Made by a program: the position numbers and the translations under genes
Shown here: one piece after another, positions 22,270 through 33,200 of the stretch
How positions within the stretch are numbered: position 1 is the stretch's first letter
Layout of the letters: each line of letters opens with the position of its first letter
Assembly (NCBI RefSeq): GCF_032854445.1
Contig: NC_088300.1
Coordinates: 25,773,608 to 25,837,607 of the forward strand
DNA from: Liolophura sinensis
Lineage: Eukaryota; Mollusca; Polyplacophora; Chitonida; Chitonidae
Direction: 5' to 3'
DNA: 64,000 bases
The notes under the pieces: generated by a model
Told to the model about the DNA's origin: nothing
The model's database searches: none
What the model saw: only the letters and a program-made list of their open reading frames with translations

Positions 22270-22850
22270 TGTGGATACCATGACAACTACTCAAGGGGAC
22301 AAATGTGTACACCACAAATGAAAACAATATGTGGAACACAGTTGGAGTTGTAGCCCGGACACGAAATCATTTCTATTTATATGGTATATATCAGGAAAAC
22401 TGCTACCCGCTTACCATGACAACCGCAAAAATGGACAAATGTAATGTATGACACATTGTCCTCTGTGTATCTATGTATCCACCAAAAATTAGAACTCTGC
22501 GTGTATATCAGGAAAACTGCAATCTGCTAGCAATAGCAACCGCACAAATGGACAAATGTGAGTCCTGTCACATCATCATCTGTGTATGTATGTATCCACC
22601 AAAAATTAAAACTCTGTGCAGAAAACAGCTGGAGTTATAGCCCAGACATGAAATCATATCTGTTTATATAGTATATATTTACCATGACAACCATGAATGT
22701 GGACAAATGTGAGTCGCGACACATCTTCATTTGTGTATCTATGCATCCACCAAAACTTGAAGCTCCATGTTAAAAACTGTCGGAGTCGTAGTCTGGACAC
22801 GAGTACAAAGAGACGGATGGATAAAATCACTATAATATAATACACTTCGC
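22270..22850. repeat. Degenerate 145-160-bp tandem repeat, about 3-4 copies
   Basis: Recurring parts include ACCATGACAACCG, GGACAAATGTG, CATC-TCTGTGTATCTATG, ATCCACCAAAAATTA and GGAGTTGTAGCCCGGACA. Copies begin near 22275, 22415, 22535 and 22680. The end (GACGGATGGATAAAATCACT, then TTCGCCTGTGGGTGGGGG) resembles the ends of repeats I remember from molluscs; this is not verified. Confidence 0.65.
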
Positions 22851-23900
22851 CTGTGGGTGGGGGTGCATAAAAAATAAATTAAAGTATTTTCACGCATAAC
22901 TTTCAGTTGTCTTTATGATGAACCTTACTTCATATTTTAGCATTCTTTTACTTTAACTGAACTCATACGGATGTCTCTATGATAAAATGTGAAATTTAGA
23001 AACTCCCAGACAGGAGTCCCTCTCACATATGGTTATAGTTATACCAGAAGAGATGCCTTCCACTATCATTTGGAATAAAACTCTTATTTTGAACATATAT
23101 TTACATAAACAAATACACAATTTCATATATATAGTGTATATATCTCTTCTGTAGAACAACAATACCTTTATTTACTAATTTATATACAACACAGCCCACC
23201 AGATAAAAGATATGCAGAGAGTAGACCTCTAGTGGCAATAAATTAGAAGATGGTCTCATTCAGCTGGAGCCGGTCATGACTCCAACTACGTACATACGAT
23301 TAAAACAATAAAATAAACAAAAGCTGTGGTTTTCCTCTAGATCGACATGGTTTCCTTGAACCATAAAAACTCACCACCACAAGTATACAGGATAATCAGC
23401 GATAGTTAATGTAACACAAAACATCAAATACATATACAACAATTCTCTTTTCAGCAAGTAGCAAGGGAAATAAACTATGGCATCTTCGTGATACAACTAT
23501 TTTGCAATCAACCACAGAAAAATGACACATTGGGATTCCCAAAATGGGTACTAGGAGGGGCATACTAGGGTTCGATGCACGTCCACCTTAAGCGACATGC
23601 AAAATGCTGGCGGCTATTCTGGACATTCAGCATTCTGCCCTGCTACTGGCCCTGGTCAACCATGCCCACCCCAATTTAGTACCTGTATTGTATATTAGGT
23701 CATTTCATATTCTAATTGTTTAATTCTTAATGTAGGCGAGTCAGTTGTGTACTAGGTTAGCATGGTGTCCCATTTACGACTGTTTTAATTGTATACATGT
23801 ATACATGTTTATTGATAAAGTAGTATGTGGTTTTGGCACAGGTACTTAGATGTTCCTGACAACTTGATTCTCAAATGCCTCAATCAGTTCATCTAGCAAC

Positions 23901-24195
23901 ACATGAGTGAGTGAGTGCGTGCTTGGGGTTTAACGTCGTACTCAACAATTTTTCAGTCATATGACGACGAAGGAATCCATGTACGTGTAATGTGCCTCCT
24001 TGTAGCAGGACAGCTTTCCACCGCTCTTTTATCTAGTGCTGCTTCACTGAGATGACTTACCGAAGGCAAATAAGCCGCCCCGCCCGAGCCATTATACTGA
24101 TACGGGTCAACCAGTCGTTGCACTATCCCCTTCATGCTGAACACCAAGCGAGGAAGTTACAACTTCCTCTTTTATAGTCTTAGGTGTAGCTACAC
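23901..24195 (-). mobile_element. SINE family B copy, head truncated
   Basis: The copy starts with GTGAGTGAGTGCGTGCTTGG and continues through CAATTTTTCAGTCATATGAC and CCGCCCCGCCCGAGCC to GAAGTTACAACTTCCTC. The tRNA-like head is lost after about 24190. It is about 90% similar to the copy at 10822 in reverse. Confidence 0.88.
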
Positions 24196-24468
24196 ATGAA
24201 CTCTTAACTTTTAATCAATGATTTGTACATATATACATATATATTTTATATCACCATGCTTGCTAATTGCAGACTGTTAAGTGGTTTAGATATATCCACT
24301 GCAAGTTATTAGAGATGTATATATCTAGTCTGACTGAAGACACCCACAAGGCACATAAGGTCATTCACAGACAAATAAGTTACACTTATCGTGCCTAAAT
24401 ATAAAAAGAAAGCCTGCTAAAGACAGCATTGGGTAATCAAGTGCTTACAATACACAATATAATGTTGC

Positions 24469-24597
24469 TATTGATTTATTTATTTATTTATTTGATTGGT
24501 GTTTTACACCGTACTCAAGAATATTTCACTTATATGATGGCAGCCAGCAATATGGTGGGAGGAAACCAGGCAGAGCCCAGTGGAAACCCACGACCAT
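24469..24597 (-). mobile_element. SINE family A copy, truncated, with target-site duplication
   Basis: (TTTA)n followed by TTGATTGGTGTTTTACACCG and the family core. TATAATGTTGC flanks it exactly (24458-24468 and 24598-24608). It stops within the core, so both the middle and the head were lost on insertion. Confidence 0.9.
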
Positions 24598-24626
24598 TAT
24601 AATGTTGCCAAGTTGAGGACCCTAAT

Positions 24627-24830
24627 TACTCAACCTTTTCGCATATGAAAGAGAAACTTAAAGTGCAATTTATGTACATTTGAAAGTTGATTTTGGAGAA
24701 CTACATTGATCGGATCCTCCAATTTCAGGGCTTCCCAAAAAGCGTAATTTTATCAGTCTACACAGAATATGCTTGAATAAACACTTTGCAAACATGCCCA
24801 CAGGTTGAAAAATTACAGTAGTAGTATTAA
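24627..24830 (-). mobile_element. MITE-like repeat, copy 1
   Basis: The copy starts TAATTACTCAACCTTTTCGC and ends, read inward from the right, TACTGTAATTTTTCAACCTG, giving imperfect inverted ends. The body matches 28681-28905 in the opposite orientation over about 200 bp. No coding capacity. Confidence 0.7.
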
Positions 24831-25707
24831 TAAACTGGATTTTCAGGTTGACAAAAACATGACTTCTACAAAAGTTACAATTGCACATTAGCACTCTAGC
24901 CATATATAAGTATGTACAGTGTGAAATAATTAGCTAACCAATATGAAATAAGTAGAGAACACTGAATAATTTTTAACATCTAAATCTGTCTCCATGCTTG
25001 TGGTATAAAGAGTACAAAAACATGATGACAGTAAAATCTTGAATAGGGGCAGAGGATATCTTCCTGATAATCAAAAACTCCATTACAAAATTTAAACATT
25101 TTTTTTTTAAATACACTGTATATATAAACTCCTGATCACATGCCTAAAGTCTAGTGCATGAGCTGTATCATATAAGTGGCCAGGATAATGCCAAATACAC
25201 ATTATCTTGATCAACTACAGAAAGGAATATTTCAATCTCCTTTATACATCTAATTGCATACTGGGTACATTTACCTTTGATCTCTAATAAATGCAATGGA
25301 TCACTTCTCAAAGACCTCTTCAGTGTATCAAAGTTAGGATACATACAGATGAAAAAAAAAAGTCCACATGATACTTTAAGCCCAAAAAGTAATTAAAGTA
25401 AAATGTAATTATGACTGGAGATAATAATAAAACTCCATAGCTAATTGGTAAAGACATACTACATAATAACTTACATCAACATTTTACAGATCTTTAAGGA
25501 AAAAAAAACAAAGTGAGCTGCAAAGTTGCCAGTGCTGTATCAACATGTAAGATGTGATGTTATTTCACTGAAGATTTAGCTTCTAGCAAACACCTGACAA
25601 AACTGGTCAGCACAGTCAACTTTACAACTACCCAAAAAATATTTAGACCATATATATCAGTTTGTCAAAATAATTTAAGATGCATTTGCAGAATTGGCAT
25701 GGTGAGT

Positions 25708-28184
25708 TCAATCAAACTCTGGAATGTCTTCATATGAATATCCAGTGTAGCCCTTATAAGCGTAACAGGCAAGTCTGACATGGTAGGCCCCAGGAATAAA
25801 CATGATAGACCCCAGTATCAGCAGGGGCCAGGTTCTGTCCGAATACTGTCAAAGAAGGTAAATGAAAGGCTTATAATCATCCTTGAATAAATAGGAAATA
25901 AATTCAAATAAGTATTGGTACAATTATTGTGTACCTATACATATGTACATAATACAATTTATGTAAATATGTGGGAAGAACCATAAATAATAAGATGAAC
26001 ATACTTTTTGGTGTAATGACTGATGTATTAAATCAAATGTTAGCTTCACCCGTGGAGCTAGTGCAAAGAAAGGAATATTATGGTAAACTGGGTCTGATGG
26101 TGGGAGAAAAAGGGAGATAATAAAAATGGAGATATCCANNNNNNNNNNNNNNNNNNNNNNNNNNNNNNNNNNNNNNNNNNNNNNNNNNNNNNNNNNNNNN
26201 NNNNNNNNNNNNNNNNNNNNNNNNNNNNNNNNNNNNNNNNNNNNNNNNNNNNNNNNNNNNNNNNNNNNNNNNNNNNNNNNNNNNNNNNNNNNNNNNNNNN
26301 NNNNNNNNNNNNNNNNNNNNNNNNNNNNNNNNNNNNNNAGAAGAAAGGAGATAATGTAAATGGAGACATCCAGATTCAGAGGTCTAAATGTCCGGTTAAT
26401 CGCGTCTTTTTAATACTCTCCAGCCGTATGTGGGAAGGTCTCTCAGCAACCTGCGGATTGTTGTGGATTTCTCCCAGTTTCCTCCCACCATTATGCTGCC
26501 CACTGTTGTATAAGTGAAATGTTCTTGCGCACGGCATAAAACAACAAATACTAAGTATCACAAAGCAGATGCCCTTAGTGAAGGTTTCAATGCATACAGT
26601 GTACTTGTAAAGGAAACAGGTATTGGGGATTCCATGTTTATAACTTCAATGATGTGAAACAATGTACATTTGTATTTCACTGAAAATTATTTTTGTGGCT
26701 ACATATACCTGTATCAGAATCCATTTTGATTCCTTTGACTTACAAGTGTCGTGACGATAATCAGATTAACATCAAAAGTAAAGACCTGCCAGCAAATGGG
26801 GGATTTTAGCCAGATTAATTGAATGACTCAGCAAAATATTTTGCATTTGCAAACTTCAGAACAAATAATTTTGTTCAGTCAGAAAAAATCACGTCAAAGC
26901 TTCACTGTGTTCTGACAACATTACCTGAGCCGGATGTAGCCCGATAGGAGAAGTGCTCCGACCACAATAAGAATGGTTCCTCCCAGGAAAAGCACTGTGG
27001 CGAGAATGATAGCTTTGTACGGTATCTTAGGTGGGGGCTTCTCAAACTGTGGATGCATAAAGGTCATGTCCAAACTGAATAAAATTATAGTCAAATTTCA
27101 CCAACAAACTTAAACCAGTACAGAATAAAATTGGATGCAATTTGAAAGTGTAATTCATAACATTTTGAAGACTAACATGCGCATATAAAATTACACGTCC
27201 AGATAAAATAACATTCTTGAAATATGACAAAACATGCGCACTGTCTGCAGTGGAACTTAGGTAAGTCTCTCCTCCTTCCAAAAGTACAAAAACAACATTT
27301 ATAAAACATACAATAAGAAATTTAGGCCAAGAAAACCTGTAAATTTAACACCAGTATATAGGTAAATAAAAATGCACATTCTTACAGGAATGATGCTTAT
27401 ATTGTTACATTAACAGTAAGGAAAAAAATCAACCGCAAAATGACACTTAAGATGGGTAATAATACAAATATATCATGAGTTAAATAATGCTCTGAATACA
27501 ATGAATGCAATTATAACAGAAAAATAAAGGGACTGACAATAAATTTAAAAAAAAACAGGACATTTTGCTGAAGCCTTCTGTAGTGTACGTGTTACGTGGA
27601 TAAAAAATATGTACAGATAGTGTGGGCTTGATCTACTGTAAATCTTTTTAACCTCTGAAGCACTTTTTTGGTGGAATTGGTGCATACAATAATTATGAAC
27701 CTGACAATAAAATGATATGTTTGTGTCACTTAAGATGCAAGCTTCATGAAAATGCAAATTATTTCACTCTCTTCATACCCTCCCCCCCCCCCCCCCCCCC
27801 ACCACACACACACATTGTATATTGGTAGCACAGATGGTTGAAAAGGTTTGAAGCGGTAGGGTATCCGAATAGTTTGGCTGCCCTTCTGATTCACAAAAAG
27901 CTGTCAGTTTCATTATTTAATACTAGTATATGTAAATAGCACCAAAATGTACAAATACATGTATTATCATTTGCGATAAAAACTTCCCACCCCTAAACCC
28001 TTTTGGCCGGTTTAAAATACCCTTGATCATGCCCTGATTGTTATTACATAAAGTTAAACAAGGAAATAATGCCTCATACTTGCAGGTCCACAAAGCCATC
28101 ACTGCCAACCCTTTCTAACCGATGGTATTTCACACCAGACGACCCGAACACACTTCGCTTTGGCATTGTTGATGTTGCTGTCAT
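25708..28184 (-). CDS. TMEM230: TMEM230, two-span vesicle membrane protein, 3 coding exons
   Basis: TMEM230 (C20orf30) is a small membrane protein of secretory and recycling vesicles. Coding exons are 28184-28080, 27046-26925 and 25845-25708, giving about 121 residues. The N-terminal part is soluble ([10 protein letters not shown], then [20 protein letters not shown]), followed by two membrane spans ([19 protein letters not shown] and [18 protein letters not shown]) and the C-terminal [16 protein letters not shown]. Every block matches the vertebrate protein in order. One oddity: exon 2 ends in phase 2 but exon 3 reads from phase 0, so a single base is missing at that junction. Alignment expects exactly one residue there. 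A consensus error is the simplest cause. The first coding exon begins at a splice acceptor (28252), with 68 bp of 5' UTR. An upstream non-coding exon probably ends at 29966. Confidence 0.94.
26105..26375. repeat. Tandem repeat around an assembly gap
   Basis: The bases before the gap (GGAGATAATAAAAATGGAGA, then TATCCA) recur after it as GGAGATAATGTAAATGGAGA, then CATCCA. The gap at 26139-26338 therefore probably falls in a minisatellite of unknown length, in TMEM230 intron 2. Confidence 0.65.
26139..26338. other. Assembly gap of 200 N
   Basis: These are undetermined bases. The round number suggests a placeholder rather than a measured size. Confidence 0.99.
26405..26553 (+). mobile_element. 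SINE family A copy, truncated
   Basis: Starts ACTCTCCAGCCGTATGTGGG and ends GCGCACGGCATAAAACAACA without the long AAAT tail. AATACT on both sides is a possible short target-site duplication. It lies in TMEM230 intron 2. Confidence 0.75.
27781..27822. repeat. Poly-C and CA tract
   Basis: A run of about 19 C is followed by ACCACACACACACACA. Such runs are prone to length error in sequencing. Confidence 0.9.
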
Positions 28185-28424
28185 GAACAGATAGTTAATT
28201 GCACTGACTTTACACCATCCCTTTTCGATAAACTGATCCAAGTATTAACTGTCTGAAAAAAGAAAGCATTGTTTTATCTTTAAACACAAAATCACTCTGA
28301 CCTTTCATTAACTTCTCTTTAAAGATGATATATTTGCAACTCACTCCACTGGTTCAATACGATGTCAATGCAGCAGCCATAAATGAATACACTCACATAT
28401 ACATGTAGGTTATTAGTGACCCAC

Positions 28425-28612
28425 GCCCTCTCACCAATGCTGTTGCTGTGAGTTCACGCCTTGCTTATGCTGGCTTCCTCTCTGGCCGTATGTGGGAGGG
28501 TCTGCCAGGCTCATGGGTTTCCCTGGGCTCTGCCCTTTCCTTCCACCATACTGGTGGTTGCCGTGAAATACTCTTGAGTATGGCGTAAACCAATCAGAAA
28601 AATAGATAAATA
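28425..28612 (+). mobile_element. SINE family A copy, diverged
   Basis: CTCACCAATGCTGTTGCTGT, GCTGGCTTCCTCTCTGGCCG and TCTTGAGTATGGCGTAAACC follow the family consensus, with several deletions. The 5' part of the tRNA-like head is missing. It lies upstream of the TMEM230 start codon, in the first intron. Confidence 0.78.
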
Positions 28613-28680
28613 CATACATATGTTTTCGACACCTAACATTCCCACTTTCATTGTCAATTTCAGACAATCAAATAAGTAAC

Positions 28681-28905
28681 TACTGTAATTTTTCAACCTT
28701 TTGGCATGTTTGCAAGGTGCTCATTTAAGCATATTGTGAAGGTATTATTCTGTGTAGACTGACAAAATTAGACTTTTTGTGAAGCCCTGAAAGTGGTCAA
28801 TCCAGCTATTGTAGTTTGTCTTCAAAATCTGAACTGTAAAAGTGCATAAATTGCTCTGAAAGTTGCTCTTTCATATGCGAAAATTGAGGAATTAGGGCAA
28901 CTAAG
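28681..28905 (+). mobile_element. MITE-like repeat, copy 2
   Basis: Starts TACTGTAATTTTTCAACCTT and ends GCGAAAATTGAGGAATTAGG. It is the inverse of 24627-24830, so the two copies flank the TMEM230 coding exons in opposite orientation. It lies in the first TMEM230 intron. Confidence 0.7.
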
Positions 28906-29966
28906 CTTAAAAACTCCAACACACAAGTTCAAAAGGCATACTGGCAGAATACAGAAACAGAACATATCACTTCCTCTGAGTGGCATGTGACATTCTAGGG
29001 GCGCTTCAACAGGGAGACATCATACAGGAATGACCAAAATGGGTACATGTATAGTAGCCATGAGTGAAAGTTAAGTCAATGCCCTGTCAAATGACAATAA
29101 TAATGTATATGTCACGGATGAAACAGCACAATGAGACGTTTCACATCATGCAGCAAATAATGTGGAAGCAGCGAAAGGAAACTTTGGATGTAATCCATTA
29201 TGCGTTCTAATATGTCATAGTCGCTGATGAAGTATATTCTTAGCCCAATTTTTCAAACAAAAACACCTGATCAACAACAGTCATTGCATGGTAGCTGCAC
29301 AGCTGATTTCATCACCATTATTTCAGTGAGCTAAACAAACTCCATAATTATGTAACATTCTGACATTTACCTTGTCATTACCCCCTGAATGAATGTCAGA
29401 AATATAAAATATGGAGGTAGAACATTTAACATGGTTGAAATATACAACTATTCGAAATGCTGTTGTAGACCAGAAATGTATTACATGAAATATATAGTCA
29501 TATAGACAACTTAATTAACTAATATGTAATGGGCAACTTTTTGTGTAATTACTACCAGCCTTGCTTAACAGTCTTGCCCTAGAGTTGTGCTCACAGGCAC
29601 ACGGTAACATAAAGCTGGTATGCAGTACTATACACTATATTGTCAGTATAATGCTTAGGCCTAAAAGTACCCAGCCCAAGTGTTGTCGTGTGCCTGTACA
29701 CGGAATGTACATGATCATGGGTTTAGTCTGAAGTTCGTATAGCAGCTATAGATCATCTTTAGCTTAACCCGTGTCACTCGGGACCTAAATTCCGTGATGT
29801 TCCCTGTCACAATAAAGCAAACGGCTATACAGATTCTGAAAGATCATACTAGGAAGTCAACCATATTTCCGAAACTGCAAGAACACCTCTTAGCTTTCTT
29901 TACCTCAGACAGATGGACAGTGGGCACCTGTTAGTGAGTGTCGGCAATTTGTAACAAATACTTACA

Positions 29967-30217
29967 TCCGTGGAAGCTTCTTGTTGTGGACAGACCCTCT
30001 CGATCTTTTAAAGTTGTCTCCCCTGTGAGAGCCTGCAGAAGAGAGGGCGTGTCAGAGTTTACCTTCGTTTTGAGCCACACGTGTATTTTTCGAAGCAGAC
30101 GAGGTTATGTTCTGCATCGATTGTTGTGTATACAAAGACACAGACTGAGTACCGGACGGATGGGAACGGACCTGGCAGGTTTAAACATTCACACATCAAC
30201 AGGTGGACGATAGTACC
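29967..30217. promoter_or_regulatory. Shared promoter region of TMEM230 and NAGK
   Basis: On the minus strand a strong donor (GGAT then GTAAGTATTT) puts the end of a non-coding TMEM230 first exon at 29966. On the plus strand the NAGK start codon is at 30218. The starts of transcription of both genes should fall within or near these 250 bp, which are richer in G+C than the flanks. No TATA box stands out. Inference from gene layout, not from a recognised promoter motif. Confidence 0.55.
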
Positions 30218-33200
30218 ATGACGACGGAAGAGTATTATGGAGGAATTGAAGGGTAAATAAAGCTGACACATAGCATAACTAATAAGAGGAAAAGCTAGTT
30301 TGACAGATCTGCTTAAGCCGCTCTTCTATTCTCAGTGGTTAAGGGATGTCCTCCAGAATAAACGTTGCCTACTGTATTCTGGTTTCAAACAACATTTATT
30401 CAATTATTGCCTGATCTTGTTCTTGTCATCGTCGAAAATAAGGGATGCGCATCGTTAAATGACTATTTTATTCACAAATTTCATTCTTTTTCTGTATTTC
30501 ATATTGTCATATAAAATTGAGTGCATCATCATAATTTCATATCATGTCCTTTGCAGTCTTTACAGGCTAGAACAGTTTGGATAGGTTGAATTAGTTAATT
30601 GTTCATTATGTAAATATAGGTTCACCTTAGCAGTATGTTTAGTGTACAAGTTCATACAATACCCTGACCAAGTTCACTGTGGGCAGATCGTAGTTGTATT
30701 ACATATTATTTAGTGGGTCTAGTGGTTAGCATGCTAGCACAACAAAATGTCCCACGAGCCGATCCCGCCAATGTGGTTGCTCTCAGTTTAATTCTAGCTC
30801 ATATTGGCTTCCTCTCTGATCACATGTGTTAGAGTCTGCCAGAATCCTGTTGATTTTCCTGGGTTTTACTCTGTCTTTGCCTGGTTTCCGTCCTCCATAG
30901 TGAAGGGGGCAGTCCTAGAAGTGAAATATTCTTTAGTATGGCGTGAAAATAAATCAAATTCTGTATGTGGTTGTTTCTTCATTAATCAGTGGAGCCACCC
31001 ATTCGAAGATGGTTCTTATGAAATCAGATGGCAGCATTGTGGCCTGGGCTGATGGACCAGCTACAAATCAGTGGGTAAGAATCTGTTCATTTGTTTAAAT
31101 TACATGCGTTAATTAAAGGATAGTCCTACTTAATTCTTAATCTTGTTAATATGAAGCTTAGGATATGTCCTAACATTTAAAGGTACAAAAAGGTGTCTTG
31201 GCTTTCTTCTTTGGGTATTAATATGGCTTTAGACTCCAGTTTTCCTATTTAAGGCCCCTAGTGGGCGGTAATTATGTTATTATTAGTCAGACCTGTAACA
31301 GCGTTGGTTGTGCTAAGTTGGTCCAGCTAAGGTGTTAAGTTCATTGTTGAGTTCATTTCCAAAAATTTCTGTTGACAGAAAGTATACATGTACATAAAAT
31401 AGAAGGATAAATAAGTATAAAATATGTCTCCTGTCCTTAAAACCATAATCTTCGTTAATGAGTTCGTTTTCACGTATACTTTTTCCATCATTTTAAATTA
31501 AAATAAAACTCTTATATCTTCAGTTTTGCCATACTTGAAATGAAAGTCCATTGCCTGTAGTGACATTCTCATGACAGCAGCAAGTTTTATTTCTGATTTC
31601 TGTTGATCACTGTGAAAAATTACCTAAAATTTTGCCCTGAAAAGTGCCTTTTTAGATTCAAATACCTGTCATAATGTATTAGTTTTTATTGCTGAAACTT
31701 ACATTTATCCAGAAGTATATTATCCTAACTTCCAAACAGATCTCAAGACCTTTCTATTAAAATCAATCAAATTCTCAGAATCTGGCAAAATGGGTACTTG
31801 TATAGTAGCCATAAGTGAAAGTTAAGTCAATTCCCTGTCAAATGACAATAATAATGTGATTATTAGACGAAAAACCATAATGATGTTGCAACAAGATCAA
31901 GATGAAGATCAATCAACAAATATTTCACATTACTATTATTTATATTAATTTTCTCTCTTCACTTCCAGCTCATTGTATTGATGAATGTCTCAAAAGAATT
32001 AATGACCTTGCAGTGGAAATAAAGAAAAAAGCTGGAACAGATGAAAATATTCCTTTGAAGGGACTGGTAAGGTTTTTGTTCCGTTCCCTAATCTTAAGAT
32101 TTTCACTATATTCAGTTAATAGTACATACTATGATGATATTGTAGTAAACTTATGATTTAGTTTATGAAAGTAGCATTTAAATTGCATATCATTGTCTGT
32201 CAGCTGTTAGTTTACCACCTATATGCCATTCTATTATCTACAGATTTGGTCCTCTTGAAAAGGAAAACTTTGATGACTCCCATTTTCTCCATTTGGCAAG
32301 AGGCAAAAAATCCTCCCATTCATTGAATTTAAGTTTACTTTGTTAATTGAATTGTGTTGTAAAGTTTTATTAATTTCCTTTACATGAAATATAATGTACA
32401 GTCAAGTTAACATTAGATATCACTGGGAAATCTTTGACAGCTCGTAGCAAAAATCACTATTGTTGTTACAAAAAAAAGGTTTGAAAATTAGACGTCCTCA
32501 TTGATTTTATAGTTCATAATTTACATGAGAAATTTCAACATCTGCTTCTGTAGCAATGTGTCTTCCATGCACATGGCTGATGTCCTTGCCAATGTCTGGA
32601 TTTGTCTGTATAGACATACGGCTGCAATATTGGGATGCAGAAGTTCACCTATCATTATTGACTTACATACCGGGATGTGTTGTGTCACTGCCCGCCCCTG
32701 TGTGCTCAGTCTGATCCCACTCTCTGCCGACTTCTCCCAGCTATTTGTTCGTGACAATGTCTGCTTGCTTAAAGCTCATACAGGGACATGATTGTAATAT
32801 CGAGGCGTTTCTCCCTCTCTCTCCTCTTTCCCTGTACAGGGTATGTCCATGAGTGGCGGAGACTCGGCCGAGTGCCAGGCCAAGATGACCAAAGCTATTC
32901 AGGAGAAGTACAAGACGCTCAGTGAAAGTTTTTAACGTCTGCAACGACACTTACGGAGCTCTTGCAACAGCCACTGATAAAGGTCTGCAGCCAGATGTTT
33001 TACATGTGGGATTTATGTCTGTTTTTTATATGCTCTGTTTGTGTTTATCTTTAACATATGTGTGTGTTTTGTTAGGGATTCTGTACAGTGATTTGTGTTT
33101 GTTTTGTTTCTTATAATAACTAATTGATATGTGTGATACCGATTATGGAAGAACAACTTTCATATTGGGAAATTTTCACAGATTGTAGTATGTTTTATAT

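Larger units (their letters stand above)
17617..25707. other. Repeat-rich intergenic interval between LMAN2 and TMEM230
   Basis: These 8 kb carry no supportable gene. They hold a tandem duplication broken by a LINE remnant, old SINE scraps, a GAAGC-rich repeat region, a degenerate 145-160-bp repeat, a SINE B copy, a SINE A copy and a MITE-like repeat, all listed separately. The LMAN2 promoter should lie just right of 17617, and the TMEM230 3' UTR just left of 25708. Confidence 0.6.

Noticed and set aside
26058-26369. Frames spanning the run of N on both strands
   Set aside because: They consist mostly of undetermined bases.
30713-30790. Possible tRNA genes in the heads of SINE copies
   Set aside because: Only A- and B-box-like parts remain; no complete cloverleaf with acceptor stem could be formed.
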